Source: Campanula takesimana (taxonomy: Eukaryota > Streptophyta > Magnoliopsida > Asterales > Campanulaceae). From it: a stretch of 64,000 bases of DNA. A program made the position numbers and the translations under genes. Positions 22,366 to 33,600 of this stretch are shown in pieces. The notes below the pieces were generated by a model. That model had not been told where the DNA came from and did not search any database. It saw only the letters and a program-made list of their open reading frames with translations. The DNA is taken from NCBI GenBank assembly GCA_026119855.1, contig JAOWBW010000760.1:372001-436000 (forward strand), written 5' to 3'. Position 1 is the stretch's first letter. The number at the start of each line of letters is the position of its first letter.

Positions 22366-22512
22366 AGTCTGGCGAGCTTCTGGATTTTTCCAAGTTTAAT
22401 TCCAGAGCAGTCCTGGAATTTAGGTTTATCTTAGTGAGGTCCCAGCCTATCAGTTTATCACTGAATGGTACTAAGAATTCCTCTAAGTTGGTCAATTTCA
22501 GATTGGGGTACT

Positions 22513-23012
22513 TACACTTACGTCGCGTGCGAATCAAGCAAATTTCTTGACAAACTACGGTGCCTAGGTATAGACCACAGGATCGCAGAATTCGGTAAAC
22601 GGTAACGTATATGATATATCGGGATGCATGTGCCTCGGGATCATACGGGTTACGCCAAAGCATGAGACACACGGTATTGAAGAAGCCATCTTATATCGCG
22701 CGTGAATCAAATTTCTCAACAAACTATGGTGCCTAGAGAGGTATAGTCCTCAGGATCGTAGAATTCGGTAAAGGGTAACGTATACGATATATTAGGACGC
22801 ACGTGCCTCGGGATCATACGGGTTACACCAAAGAATAAGACACACGATATTGAAGAAGCCATCTTACGTCGCGTGTGAATCAAATTTCTTGACAAACTAC
22901 GGTGCCTAGAGAGGTATAGTCCCAGGATCGCAGAATTCGGTAAACGGTAACACAGACGGTACATCGGGATTCAAGTGCCTCGGGATCATACGGGTTACAC
23001 CAATAACTCTTT
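22513..23012. repeat. About 170-bp tandem repeat, three copies
   Basis: Aligned units start at 22547, 22716 and 22889 (spacing 169 and 173 bp), with a partial lead-in. Each carries CAAACTAYGGTGCCTAG, CAGAATTCGGTAAA, GTGCCTCGGGATCATACGGG and, in the first two, GACACACGRTATTGAAGAAG. Copies are clearly diverged. The third is cut short. Confidence 0.88.
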
Positions 23013-23057
23013 CGATTCTATCAGGATGCAGTATCTCGGGATCGATCTTGGTTATTA

Positions 23058-23177
23058 ATTAGGATTTATAGCGGTTCCTTAACTTGCATTAGGATTTATA
23101 GCGGTTTCTTAACCTGCATTAGGATTTATAGCGGTTCCTTAACCTGCTCTAGGATTTATAGTGGTTCCTTAACCTGC
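23058..23177. repeat. 30-bp tandem repeat, four copies
   Basis: Exact 30-bp periodicity at 23058, 23088, 23118 and 23148. Each unit contains TAGGATTTATAGCGGTTCCT and ends AACCTGC, with one to three differences per copy. Confidence 0.92.
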
Positions 23178-24010
23178 ACTAGTTGGCTCTCGCTGGGGGA
23201 AAATCAATTAATTGGTAATTTATAGTTGCCTTCCGGACCGGAGTTCGTTAAATTTGGAGCTTATAGTGGCCTTCCGGGCCAAAGGAATGGACTAAGGACA
23301 AGCCGCAGAGATCGCGATGTTTTGCAATATGTTTTAGCATAAGTGTATGATTGTAACACTTTTAGAGTTTTAGTATGATAAGCTCATTGGTTGTAACCCG
23401 GAGGAAAGCATTTGTGAGTGATCGCAAGTTTTGAGGCATCAGAGTGTGTAGAGTTTAGAGATTTGTAGATGTAAAATACCTATTGTTTAGGTTTTAAGTA
23501 TTGAGCGATGTTTGTGAATTTCCCAAAGTATGGGGTTTTGGGTGCATTAGTCTTGAATACAGAGACTTAGTTGTGTTTTACCCATAATTTGGGGTAGATT
23601 GCAAAGAATTTTAGTTTGTAGATTACCCAAATTCGGGGTTTATTTGCAATTTTACTTTGACTGTAAAAGATTTTGATTGTGAATTACCCAAATTTGGGGT
23701 TTAATGCTAACCGCAGGGGATTTGATTGTAAATTGTTTTGAGTGAGGGACTTAATTGTTAATTACCCGAAGTTTGGGGAGTTCAATTGAATTAAATGTTG
23801 AATACAAGGGACTTAGTTGTAAGTTGTTTTTGAATGAGGGGTTTAATTGCAATTTACCCAAAGTTATGGGGTTTGGTTGTTAATTACCCAAGATGTGGGG
23901 GTCTAGTTGATTAATTTTCTGATTACCCGAAGTTTGGGGGTTAAGTGGATTTTATGTTGACTGTAAAGATTTTGATTGTAAATAACCCAAGGTTTGGGGG
24001 TTGGATTTGA
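23178..24010. repeat. Degenerate ATTACCCAAATTTGGGG array and flank
   Basis: 23178-23540 shows no gene. From about 23510 to 24005 short blocks of TTACCCAAAGTTTGGGGTTT alternate with TTGATTGTAAATT spacers, at least eight times at irregular 50-80 bp spacing. The core CCCAAATTTGGG is palindromic. It runs right up to the mobile domain fragment. Confidence 0.65.
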
Positions 24011-24368
24011 GAGAGCACTGGTGGGACACCACTCATACATTTCACTTTGGTTGGGGAGCGGGTGCGGTGACTCCATTGGACTTCACGGCTCTTACCAGGT
24101 TATGGTCAACGGGTAGTTTAGCGTGGAGTGATGATATCCTCGTTGCCGTTGGGAGTGAATAAAGACTTCGGAGTTTGATCGGATTCGATATTGCCGATAA
24201 CAGGAGCGGGTACAACGTACGTCTAGGTGGCCTTAAGAGGCGGTACGAGGCGGTGTTGGTGGATCTCGAGGCCGGAGTCAGTGATGTAGAGGTGACTGCC
24301 CAAGCATTTACTTGGTATGGGTTGTCACAGACCATTTTTGCTAATGCCGGCACGACGGCGATGATTCC
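24011..24368 (+). pseudogene. Plant mobile domain (aminotransferase-like, PMD) fragment
   Basis: Frame 1 reads WWDTTHTFHFGWG, then PLDFTALTRL, then WSDDILVAVGSE, a TAA stop, RLRSLIGFDIADN, VRLGGLKRRYE and AFTWYGLSQTIFANAGTT. Spacing and conserved residues match the plant mobile domain family (MAIN/MAIL1-like, PF10536), known from host genes and as cargo of plant transposons. The fragment covers about 118 codons, starts abruptly after the degenerate array and is cut at its 3' side by the LTR at 24369. The remainder would lie beyond the far LTR, outside the window. It is a broken remnant; whether host or transposon-borne is unclear. Confidence 0.78.
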
Positions 24369-25202
24369 TGTAACGACCCCAAAACCCGTCCCTATTTATT
24401 TTATATTTTAGGAGATTTTAAATTAATATTATGTGTGCATTTTATGTGTTGCATCATATTTTATGATTTGCACATCTTATTTGATTATTTGAGTTAGTCA
24501 CTTGGTTAGTAGTAACAAGTGTTAAGGGAGTTAATTGATTAAGTTGAAACCTTAAGGGTTATATGTGAAAATATAACTAGAGGGGGTTATTTGTTCAAAT
24601 GGAAAGTTGAATGACTTAAATAAAAAATGGGGTAAAGATATTTTTTATAAAACCTTCTTATCCCATTCTATCTCTCTTTGCGCATAGATACATATATACT
24701 TTCCCAAATTTTACTCTCTCTGGTTCATTGAAGAAAAGGTAAGTTCATTTCATTTTGATTTTATTTGTTTTTAATTACTTATCCGTTTTAAAAACTAATT
24801 ATATAAAAATGATCAGGGCGTTGAATAGGTCATTTCTACCCGATCAAATATTATTTTCTCGATACTTTTCTGGAAATAGGTAAGTTACTAATTCCCCTTT
24901 AAATGTTAAAATGGTCATATATATGTTGTATATCTTATATGTGGTGAAATTGTTGTGAAAATAATTTATTTGTGATACTTGTGATTTTGGGACAAGGGGA
25001 GTAGTGTGAAAGTTGGTCTTGAAATATTAAAGGAGGTATAAGTATATGCCTAGGTTGTTTCTTTGAACTCAGTTGAGGTAGAAGGTGTGATATAGGTTGT
25101 ATATGTTAGTACTTTTGGGACGGTGAAACGAAGGGAGTAAAAATAAGCTAGTTTTGGCCTGTCGGGCATTATGGGCGGCCGCTCAAAATGAGCGTGCGGC
25201 CG
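24369..25202 (+). mobile_element. Element B 5' LTR, first part
   Basis: Starts TGTAACGACCCC, the B-type counterpart of the TGTCACGACCC start of other Tekay LTRs. Ends inside a GC-rich cassette with GGGCGGCCGC at the SIRE insertion point. The rest resumes at 47853. Confidence 0.85.
24817..24879 (+). other. Putative 63-nt leader exon in element B LTR
   Basis: Donor GTAAGT at 24739, acceptor AG at 24815-24816, donor GTAAGT at 24880. The internal exon is 63 nt although its sequence is well diverged from the A and D subfamilies. The far acceptor candidate is AG at 48928-48929, beyond the SIRE insertion. Confidence 0.4.
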
Positions 25203-26667
25203 TGTTGGTCCCAGAGGGAAACAAGGGTATAGAACCGCTAGAGGGAGGGGGTGAATAGCGGTCCAAAGCTTTTTCCAAAATACCCTTAAAATCAACCGAG
25301 TACTTATCAGTTTGGCCAACTGCGGTTCAAAGCACAAGAACCGAACTGATAAAATGCACAGCGGAGTTTGCGGTTTGGCCAAATAGGATACTTAAAGAGT
25401 TTGGGCGGTTTGACTCAGGTTGAGAAAACACTATGATTCAACTGAATAGTTAAACTTAAAGTTCAAAGGAAAACACAATTCATCTTTCAAGTCATTTCGT
25501 AATGGAGACAAGCTAAAGACCACAAACAAGAAAGATAAATAACAAGACAGAAAATAAAGATCAAACACACAAATTGAAGAGGTTCGTTCTTAAATGAACT
25601 ATGTCCTCTACCTAGATGGTTAGTCTAGGATTTTCTAATAGCTATGAGACTTGAATTAATTTAGAGGAGGTTTTACAAGATGAATCTAAACTCTAAACAA
25701 TAAGTCTAACCTAAGCTATAATAACAACCGGTGTTTTTGAAGTATATAATCTATGTGATCATATAAATCGGGTTTGTGTGTGGAAAGAAATCAAATGCTC
25801 TAAGTATCTAAATGATGGTTGAGCAAATGGAAATCTTTCGGTGTAAAGGCTGAGTATGAAAGGTTGTTAGGCTTGAAGCTTTGATGAAGAAATATGGGTT
25901 TGCTAAGGAGAAGGTTTGAAGATATGAATATCTGGGTTTGAATCTTCAAAGCAAACTTGAACACTAGGGAATGAATCTCTTGAAGCTCAGCAACCTTCAT
26001 TGTTGAGGAATGAAGGCTATTTATAGGCAATGCACCCTTGTGACCGTTGGGTAAAGATTTGAATCAAATCTGAAGGGTACAGTGCTGTTGAATTCCCATT
26101 GGTTGAGCTGTCATTGTCGTCCTTTGTTTTGTCTTGTCGTCCTAGGTAGTTGTAGCACCACTACCTGACATCCGTCCTTTGTTGCAGAAAGGACTAACAG
26201 TAAACAATTCAAATTGCTTGGACAAGACCGACATTCCTTGCAGTAACTCCAAGTTAACTTAGAATTATTTTGACATGACATAAAATATTCCTTTACGGTT
26301 GAAAAGAGAATATTTGTCTAAGGAATAAATTACATCTCTTTAATTCTTCAATAACTGCACTGCGGTTCCACCAGGCATAGGAGCGGTTTGAAGGATGAAC
26401 TTGATGTGCGGTTTCATCAAAGCCACAGACTGCGGTTTGATGAAGGACTTAGGGTTCCATGCTGGCGGCTCAAAGATGATGGCTTGAGACACCAAACCGT
26501 GAGGAGTAAAACCGAACTATACTCAGCCTAGACAAACAAAAATATAGAAATGGACTTATCTAAAAATTGAAGTAAAACTTCATTACATACGGTCCTAAAG
26601 TCCATAAAAAGACACGTGGCATGGATCAATCAAATCAAGGTGGGTGTACTAATAATGAATCCTAACA
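25203..26667 (-). mobile_element. SIRE-like 3' LTR
   Basis: 1465 bp, plus strand TGTTGGTCCCAG to GAATCCTAACA. It differs from the other LTR by scattered substitutions and small indels, more than the Tekay A LTR pair, consistent with an older insertion. TATA box at 26026-26019. Confidence 0.93.
26019..26026 (-). promoter_or_regulatory. TATA box in SIRE-like 3' LTR
   Basis: TATAAATA within GCCTATAAATAGCC on the minus strand, conserved in the 5' LTR at 47210-47203. Clustered AACCGC motifs lie upstream. Confidence 0.65.
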
Positions 26668-26681
26668 ATCTCCCACTATTT
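26668..26681 (-). promoter_or_regulatory. SIRE-like polypurine tract
   Basis: Minus strand AAATAGTGGGAGAT directly before the 3' LTR start TGTTAGGATTC. Same core as the copia tract at 8203. Confidence 0.88.
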
Positions 26682-27135
26682 GATTGATGCCATTACCACA
26701 CTATGATAATAGCAAAACATTGTACTTGGTAAAAACATGTTCGAAATAAATTTCATGAAATTGCATGTCCCAAGTCAATGCACACACTATGCTAGATCAT
26801 AGATTTCTAATCTATCAAAAAAAAATAAAAAAGAGGAATAGATAGAAGAGAAATTCATTCAGATGCATATAAAATGATGTGATTTTGAAAATTAGATATG
26901 CATGTTTAAACTGAATTTTTAAAACAAAATGCACTTAAAAATATTTTCATGATTAAATGTAGTGCATGAGGTTTTGAAAATGCAAGCATTGTTTCACAAA
27001 CAAGCAGTTTGAATAAACAAAGTTTTTTTGAAACAGAATGCTATGCAATCATTCTCATTATAATTCAATCATAAAGGTTTTGAACTTACAATGTAGTGAA
27101 TTACAAGGAAATCAAAAAGACTAAGAAAATGAAAT
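26682..27135 (-). other. Noncoding tail between the extra gene and the 3' LTR
   Basis: AT-rich, with no reading frame of note and no recognisable motif apart from A-rich runs. It is the 3' untranslated part of the SIRE-like element. Confidence 0.6.
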
Positions 27136-27600
27136 CTAGTCTATTTCATCACCGGCGGCAGGAGCTATCACTTCTTCATTTTCTTCAACATTTGCCTGCG
27201 CGGCTTGATTATCAACAACATCTTGATTTGGAGCGGCTTGATCAACATTGGCATTGTCGGTTGGAACAACATTTCCTGAACCGGAGGCATGAGCGGTTTC
27301 AACAACCAAATCTGCTGCAAGAAGCCGAACCACAGTAGGTTCGTTGATTCCAGTTTCAATAGCAGCAGTTTGTCTGACTAGTCTGCCGGTTCTAAGCATT
27401 AAGTGCTCAGTGCTGTCAAAAGAATGTTGAGCCAGAATGTCAATCTTTCCTTCTATAGAGTCCATCCTGGTTTCAACTGCTTGCTGCTTTAGGGAGTAGA
27501 TCTCATGGTTGGTTTTGACCATGTCTTGAAGTACAAGTTGATTTTCCAGAACTCCTTTCAGCATCTTTTTTATCTCAAAAATATCATTCACTCCCTCCCC
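27136..27600 (-). pseudogene. Extra SIRE gene: segment after an in-frame TAG
   Basis: 154 codons in the same frame as the segment above, after a single TAG at 27603-27601. The first part (NDIFEIKKMLKGVLENQLVL to MDSIEGKIDILAQHS) has heptad-like hydrophobic spacing, a probable coiled coil. The end is Ala/Asn/Gln/Glu-rich. Preservation of a long open frame past one stop suggests either a recent nonsense mutation or readthrough. TAG is followed by GGGGAG, not the classic readthrough context CARYYA. Confidence 0.6.
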
Positions 27601-28359
27601 CTAAATGGCATCAAGATCAGACTGAATAGTGAGGAGATGAGTGTCAAACCGAGAAGTGGCGGCTTGCTGATGAAACTGAATGTGTCTAACCACATCTATC
27701 AAATCAGCGGTTGAGGCGTGAAGAGGCAGAATTAGATAAGATTGAAATGAAGGAGGGGTCTCATCAGAAGGAGTATAATCAGGCATAGGCTCATCATCAT
27801 CATCATCATCATCAGAGATGGAGATGGCATCATCAGATTGATGGGAAAGGGAGGAATGCAATTTTGCCTTGCCTTTCAAAAGAATATGGGCCTCATCTAA
27901 TGATTGACCCATAGACATCCTAAGTGCGGTTTCAAACTCTATGGGGTCAAAAGGAAGGGAAAAATAATAAGGAACAATGTCGGTTTGAGAAGGAGTAGGA
28001 ACTGGATATCTCATAAAATCATCAAGAAGGAAAATAGAAGGTGAAGGAACAATGAATAGGCGGTATAGGTTTGGAATGCAATGACAGTTAAAGTATAGAA
28101 AGAATTGGGAGGCAAGAGAAGGATCCATGGGAACCTGATAGGCGGTTTCAGCAATGATTTGATCTGCAACAGAGAGAATGATTTGATCAACAACTGCTTC
28201 CATTTCATCCTTGGAAAAAATTGCATAAGGATTGGGGCGGCCAGCCTTCAAGAATCTTTCTTCAGCTTTGGCGGCGGCACGGGCACGAGCTCCAGCCCTT
28301 CTATCCCTTGAAGTTTCAGATTTGAACCGCTTCAAATAGGAAGCCAGTTCTGCAGCACT
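27601..28359 (-). pseudogene. Extra SIRE gene: exon 2, part beyond the Tekay A insertion
   Basis: 252 codons, in frame with the part upstream of the Tekay A insertion once one 5-bp duplication (CTTCC) is discounted. A basic start (DRRAGARARAAAKAEE) is followed by PNPYAIFSKDEMEAVVDQI and an acidic run of eight consecutive Asp (ISDDDDDDDE). The protein is similar in composition to the upstream part. Ends at TAG 27603-27601. I recognise no enzymatic motif, signal peptide or transmembrane segment. Confidence 0.65.
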
Positions 28360-28795
28360 CTTCCTGTCACGACCCGAAATCTAGGCTCTATTTTATTAGT
28401 AATAAATAATTATTATTTATTTATTTGCTTGTTTATTTATTTAAATTATTATTTATTTAAATAATTATGTGTGCAATTTATGTGTTATAATATTTATGCC
28501 TAGCATTTTATTCGAGTCAGTTGGGCTAGTGTAGAAGTGTTGGGTCTTAATTGATAGTTGGGAGTGTAGTATTTGTGTGTAGTGTGAGAGAGGGGGCCTA
28601 AGCGTAAGTTTTTGAATAATTTTCCCTACTCCCCCTCACCTCCCTCACCTTCTCCCTCACTCTCTCCATCCTCTCCCAGTCAACTCCCTCCCTCTCTCTA
28701 GCTTTGGGTAAGTTTCTCATTCTCTTCCTTCTCTCTTCTTTTTCTTCACCTTCTTCTTGTTATCATTCATTTCTTAAAACGTGAACCTTGTTTAG

Positions 28796-28858
28796 ATCGT
28801 CGATAGGATCGCGTAGAACCAAAAAGAATCGAAATCCATCAACTTTGAGAAAATCCAG
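28796..28858 (+). other. Putative 63-nt leader exon in Tekay A 5' LTR
   Basis: First intron 28708-28795 (GTAAGT to TTTAG, 88 nt). Exon 28796-28858 ends CCAG. Second intron 28859-30130 (GTAAGT to a pyrimidine-rich tract ending CCCCAG, 1272 nt). Splicing would join the 63-mer to GTGCTAAGG at 30131, upstream of the PBS and gag. Confidence 0.5.
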
Positions 28859-29195
28859 GTAAGTTACTTTTCCCCCATTTTGATGCTAAAATGTTCATAT
28901 CATGTCTAGATAATGTTTGATGTGTTATATTTGAAGTTTGGTTGAGTTTTGAATTTGTTTGGAATTTATTGGGAATTTATTTTGGGTTTTGATCAAAAAT
29001 GGTGAAATCTTGAATGTTGGGTTTGATTCTTGATTTTGGTTGTTAAATGTTGTTGTATGAGTCTTTTTCGACTTATTAGCTGTGTTGGTACATTAGTATG
29101 CTAGTTAGAAGGTTGGATTTTGGTTGAAATGTGTTTTGGGTTTGAAAATGGAAGAACCCAGTTGTTCTTCCCGATTTCCAGTAGTTCAGAACATT

Positions 29196-29310
29196 GGGCG
29201 GCCGCACAAGAATGTCTGGGCGACCGCACATCTATCTGAAAGCTTTTGTTCTTGTTTTGAGGGCTTTTTGGGCGACCGCACAGTCCCTTTTGGGCGGCCG
29301 CACAGAACCC
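29196..29310. repeat. GGGCGGCCGCACA cassette in Tekay A 5' LTR
   Basis: Four GGGCGRCCGCACA units at irregular spacing within about 115 bp. Repeated at 35936-36050 in the 3' LTR and, reversed, in both LTRs of A'. Confidence 0.85.
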
Positions 29311-30482
29311 CTGAAAGTTTACATTTGTTAATTATTTTGTGATTGAAGAATGCGTTTTGGTCTAAGTATTGGGTGTCCTTCTAGTTGACCTTAGTGAACA
29401 TTATAGTACACTCTAGTGATAGAATTGGGTCCTTTGTGATGAAGTTTGTGTTTGAAATTAATTAAGTGTTAATTGAGATTATTGGAACACCTTTATTGTG
29501 TATTGTTTGTTCATTTCACTTTCTTGGTGACTTCTTGGATTGGTTCCCTACTTTGGAACCTTAAGTTGTTTATTCATGCTAAATTATTATTACTTAGCAT
29601 TTATTTGGAAGCCCAGCTGGCATATTTGTTGCATCGGGCGATGGGAAGGATTATAATGGCAAAGCCAAGTCCATTATAATGTTGACCATTGTTTTGCCCC
29701 CTTCTTTACCCCTTTTCCAGATTGGCCTTGGAAAAGTCAAGTTAGCGTTCCTCTGTGAATGTATCTAGCTACCGGGCATGACTTTGTGTCATGGTCCTTG
29801 TCCTTTGTGACACTTTTATGGTTATTGGTTCCGGTACTGGGGTTTTCTCTTCGGCTTTCATGCTATTATGAAGATGATGATTTGTTGATTATTGAAGCTG
29901 CGCAGCGATCCTTTATTTGGATGTTCCGGTTTGGAAAACCTTGGCTATATCCTTTGTTATGTGTTTATTTCCGCTGCTATCTGTTATGTGATAAATGCTA
30001 TGTGCTATGTGATATTTATTATTGCTTATTGCTTCTTGCATCATAGCATGTCATGTAGTTGCATTAGTAACTTATTGAGATTTATCTCACCCCCTTTTCT
30101 TTTATCTTTGTTTTTCCTTAACCCCCCCAGGTGCTAAGGATTAGTCTCGCTGATCACGAGAAAGAGGACGTCGAGTGTGGATACATTCTTTTGGGGAAGG
30201 TTGTTATAGGTTGGTTTACATTATGTAAATGTGTAACCATTTTGGGATAGTTGTACCAAACAATGACGTCGTTAAGAATAGTATATTTGTATTTTGTTGT
30301 GCATAAACTTGTGGGAGTTTATGATAGTTGTAATTGGTTTTTATCAAACTTGGTTTTGTAAAACTTTGGATCATTACCTTTTGGTATCAAATGGAATTTT
30401 TAACTTCAGTATTTCACAGTTTTGGTTTTAGAGTCGACGTCCAGATCGCGGTCTCGGGCCCGCGGGGTCCGGGGTCGCGACA

Positions 30483-30498
30483 GTTGGTATCAGAGCCA
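30483..30498 (+). promoter_or_regulatory. Tekay A primer-binding site
   Basis: GTTGGTATCAGAGCCA directly after the LTR; TGGTATCAGAGC complements the tRNA-Met 3' end. Confidence 0.92.
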
Positions 30499-30603
30499 TG
30501 GCATTAGCTCTATGTATAAGTATAGGTGGATTAGTATGACCTAGTAGGGTAGTAGTGTGCGGAGTGATTAACGGTTGATGTCTTATGTAGGTAATTACTC
30601 GCA

Positions 30604-33600
30604 ATGTCTGGAAGAAGAAACAGAGGAGGTACTAGTGGGGCACAGAATCAGAATGATACAAGGGAAGAAGCACGTGCTATGTTTCAAGGCATGTTTGAGG
30701 CGGCCATGAAGGCCATACATGATCAAGGTCCGAGGGTAGAACAAGCACCACCCCGCTATGGATTGGAGAAATTTCTGAAGTTGAAACCGGTTGAATTCAA
30801 TGGGGAACCCGATGTTCGGAAAGCTGAGTTATGGATTGAGTCTATGGAAAAGATTTATGATGTATTTGGGTGTTCGGATGAGGACAAGGTCCGGTTCGCG
30901 GCTTACAAGCTTGTGGGAGCCGCTGAGCATTGGTGGAAGGGTGTTAAAGCTACTTAGGATGATACCCACACGGTGTATGCGTGGGAGTTGTTTGTGCGCA
31001 AATTCAAGGAGCATTTCATTCCGGTTGTTGATCAAAACCGAAAGGAGATCGAGCTACTCAACCTGGAGCAAGGTGTGTTGTCTATAGCACAATACTCGGC
31101 TAAGTTCATAGAATTAGCCCGGTATTGCGACTATTTGGTGAGGACCGAGGAACAAAAGGCTATGAGATTCATTCGGGGATTGAAGACCTCCATTCGTACT
31201 CAACTTATTGCTCAACGGATTGTGACATTCCAAGATGCGGTGGACCGAGCCTATTTGATAGAGCAAGATATCGGGGAGCATAAAAGGAAGACCGAGGTAG
31301 CTAACCCGAGTAAGCAAGGAGCACCAAGCAAGCCACAACACCGCTTCGACAATCGAGGTAACCCGGGAGCATCATCTCAGTTTAAGGGGCAAACCTCACT
31401 AAGGAATCCAGGTACTACTATGGGGATTCAGATTAGGAAGCCTTGTACCTTTTGTCAGAAGGTAGGCCATACGGAGGATAGGTGTTGGAAAAAGCAAGGC
31501 AAATGCACCAATTGTGGTGAAATGGGGCACTTTGCGAGAGAGTGCACGAGGTACCGAGGTCAAGCATCCGGGTCAGGAGTTGGTACTAATCAGGGTCAAA
31601 AAAAGGATACCGCTGGGAAGCCCAAAGTCCAAGGAAGGGTGTTTGCCATGAATCAACAACAAGCTACCGATGATCCATCCGTTATTGGAGGTATTGTTTC
31701 TGTGTCTAATGTGAGCGCACGAGCGTTAGTAGATCCAGGATCATCTCATTCATACATTTCTGTGCAATTTGCTTCCATGTTAAATGCTGCATTCGAGTCT
31801 TTACCGTACGTGCTAGAGGTGTCGACCCCTATAGGAGAATGCTTGATTTCTGATCGAGTCTTTCGTGCTTGTGACGTGGTTATTTGTGGTCGTGTCCTTT
31901 GTGCGGATTTGGTAGTTCTTCCTATCCAAGACTTTGATGTCATTTTGGGTATGGATTGGTTGAGCAAGTTTCATGCTTCTGTTGATTGCCGTAAGAAAAC
32001 TGTTACTTTTTCTATTCCTGATGTGCCTAAATTTGTGTTTGAGGCTAGTCCTCTGAGTAGAAGGGTTCGCTTAATTTCTTATTTGAAAGCGAGAAAATTA
32101 TTGCATAGTGGTTGTGAGGGGTATTTGGCTAGTGTTCTTGATACTAGGAAAGAATCCCCTAGTTTGGATAGTGTTCGGGTAGTTCGGGAATTTCCCGATG
32201 TTTTCTCTACCGAGTATGATATGCCTCCCGATCGTGAGATTGAGTTTTGTATAGACCTTTTGCTGGGTACGGCTCCGATTTCGAAAGCACCTTATAGGTT
32301 AGCTCCCGCAGAGTTGAAGGAATTAAAGGTTCAGTTGCAAGAGTTGCTTGATCGAGGGTTTATCCGCCCTAGTGTTTCCCTGTGGGGAGCACCGGTTTTG
32401 TTCGTGCGGAAGAAAGATGGTTCGTTGAGATTGTGTATAGATTACAGAAAATTGAATCAGGTTACGGTGAAGAACAAGTATCCTCTACCGCACATTGACG
32501 ATTTATTTGATCAGCTTCAAGGGTCCGTGGTTTTCTCTAAACTTGATTTGAGAAATGGGTACCATCAGTTGAAGGTTCGATCGGAGGATATTCCGAAGAC
32601 TGCTTTTCGCACTCGGTATGGTCATTATGAGTTCTTGGTTATGCCGTTTGGGTTGACGAACGCGCCGGCCGTGTTTATGGATTTGATGAACCGAGTTTTC
32701 CATCCTTATCTTGACTCGTTCGTGGTAGTCTTCATCGACGACATTCTTGTTTATTCGAAATCTCGAGAGGAGCATGATCAACACTTGAGGACAGTTTTAT
32801 CCGTTCTTGCGAGGGAGAAATTATTTGCGAAGTTCAGTAAATGCGAATTTTGGCTCGAGAAGGTGTCATTTCTGGGTCATATTATTTCGAAAGATGGGAT
32901 TTCTGTGGATCCTTCAAAGATAGAGGCTATAGTGGATTGGAAGAGACCCGAATCAGTGACAGAGATTAGAAGCTTTCTTGGTTTAGCCGGTTATTACCGA
33001 AGATTTATTGAAGGGTTTTCGAGGATTGCTACTCCGATGACTCAGTTGACCCGGAAGAATGTCCCGTTTGTGTGGACCGAGGAATGTGACAAGAGTTTCG
33101 AGGAATTGAAGAAGAGGTTGACTACCGCACCGATCTTGACTTTGCCTAATGGGAGCGATGGCCTAGTGATTTACAGTGACGCTTCGAAAGAGGGTTTGGG
33201 TTGTGTGTTGATGCAGAATGGGAAAGTAATTGCGTATGCTTCGAGGAAGTTGACCCCTAGTGAGCAGAATTACCCGACTCATGATATGGAGTTGGCGGCT
33301 ATTGTCTTTGCGTTGCACAAATGGAAGCACTACCTTTATGGGGCGAAGTTTGAGATTTTTACCGATCACAAGAGTTTGAAGTACCTATTCTCCCAGAAAG
33401 AGTTGAATAATAGGCAGCGCTGATGGATGGAATTGTTGAAGGATTACGATTGTACGATTTCTTATCACCCGGGAAAGGCGAATGTGGTAGCCGATGCGAT
33501 TAGTAGGAAATCTTATGTGGCTTCGATGATGGTCCGTGAGTGGAAAATGCTTGAGGATGTTCGAGATTGGTCTCCTCGTGAATCGAGATATGGGGCTATT

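Larger units (their letters stand above)
21054..22512 (-). mobile_element. 5' LTR (R-U5 part) of the minus-strand Tat-like element
   Basis: Lies upstream (minus strand) of the PBS. A CTTATAAATTG box near 22300-22290 is preceded on that strand by two CCGTACGG-type repeats (22315-22365). Between the TATA box and the PBS are a GT run (about 21293-21310), a series of three inverted repeats and AT-rich sequence. No gene seen. The LTR start is not identified and may lie beyond the tandem arrays to the right. Confidence 0.45.
28365..30482 (+). mobile_element. Tekay A 5' LTR
   Basis: TGTCACGACCCG to GGGTCGCGACA, next to the PBS. It has the two-intron leader signature, a GGGCGGCCGCAC cassette (29196-29310) and a conserved tail with GCTGCGCAGCGATC. 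No clear TATA box was found. Confidence 0.95.

Noticed and set aside
22513..23177. CRISPR-like array
   Set aside because: Tandem repeats without unique spacers in a plant nuclear context.
29759..30137. Short hydrophobic reading frames conserved in Tekay LTR tails (with CYVFISAAICYVI)
   Set aside because: The nucleotide block is conserved in all Tekay LTRs, but start, length and frame differ between copies and two overlapping frames are equally open. Treated as noncoding LTR sequence in the putative intron.
30484..30498. tRNA-like sequences at the PBS sites
   Set aside because: Only 12-18 bases match the tRNA-Met 3' end in each case; there is no cloverleaf. They are primer-binding sites.
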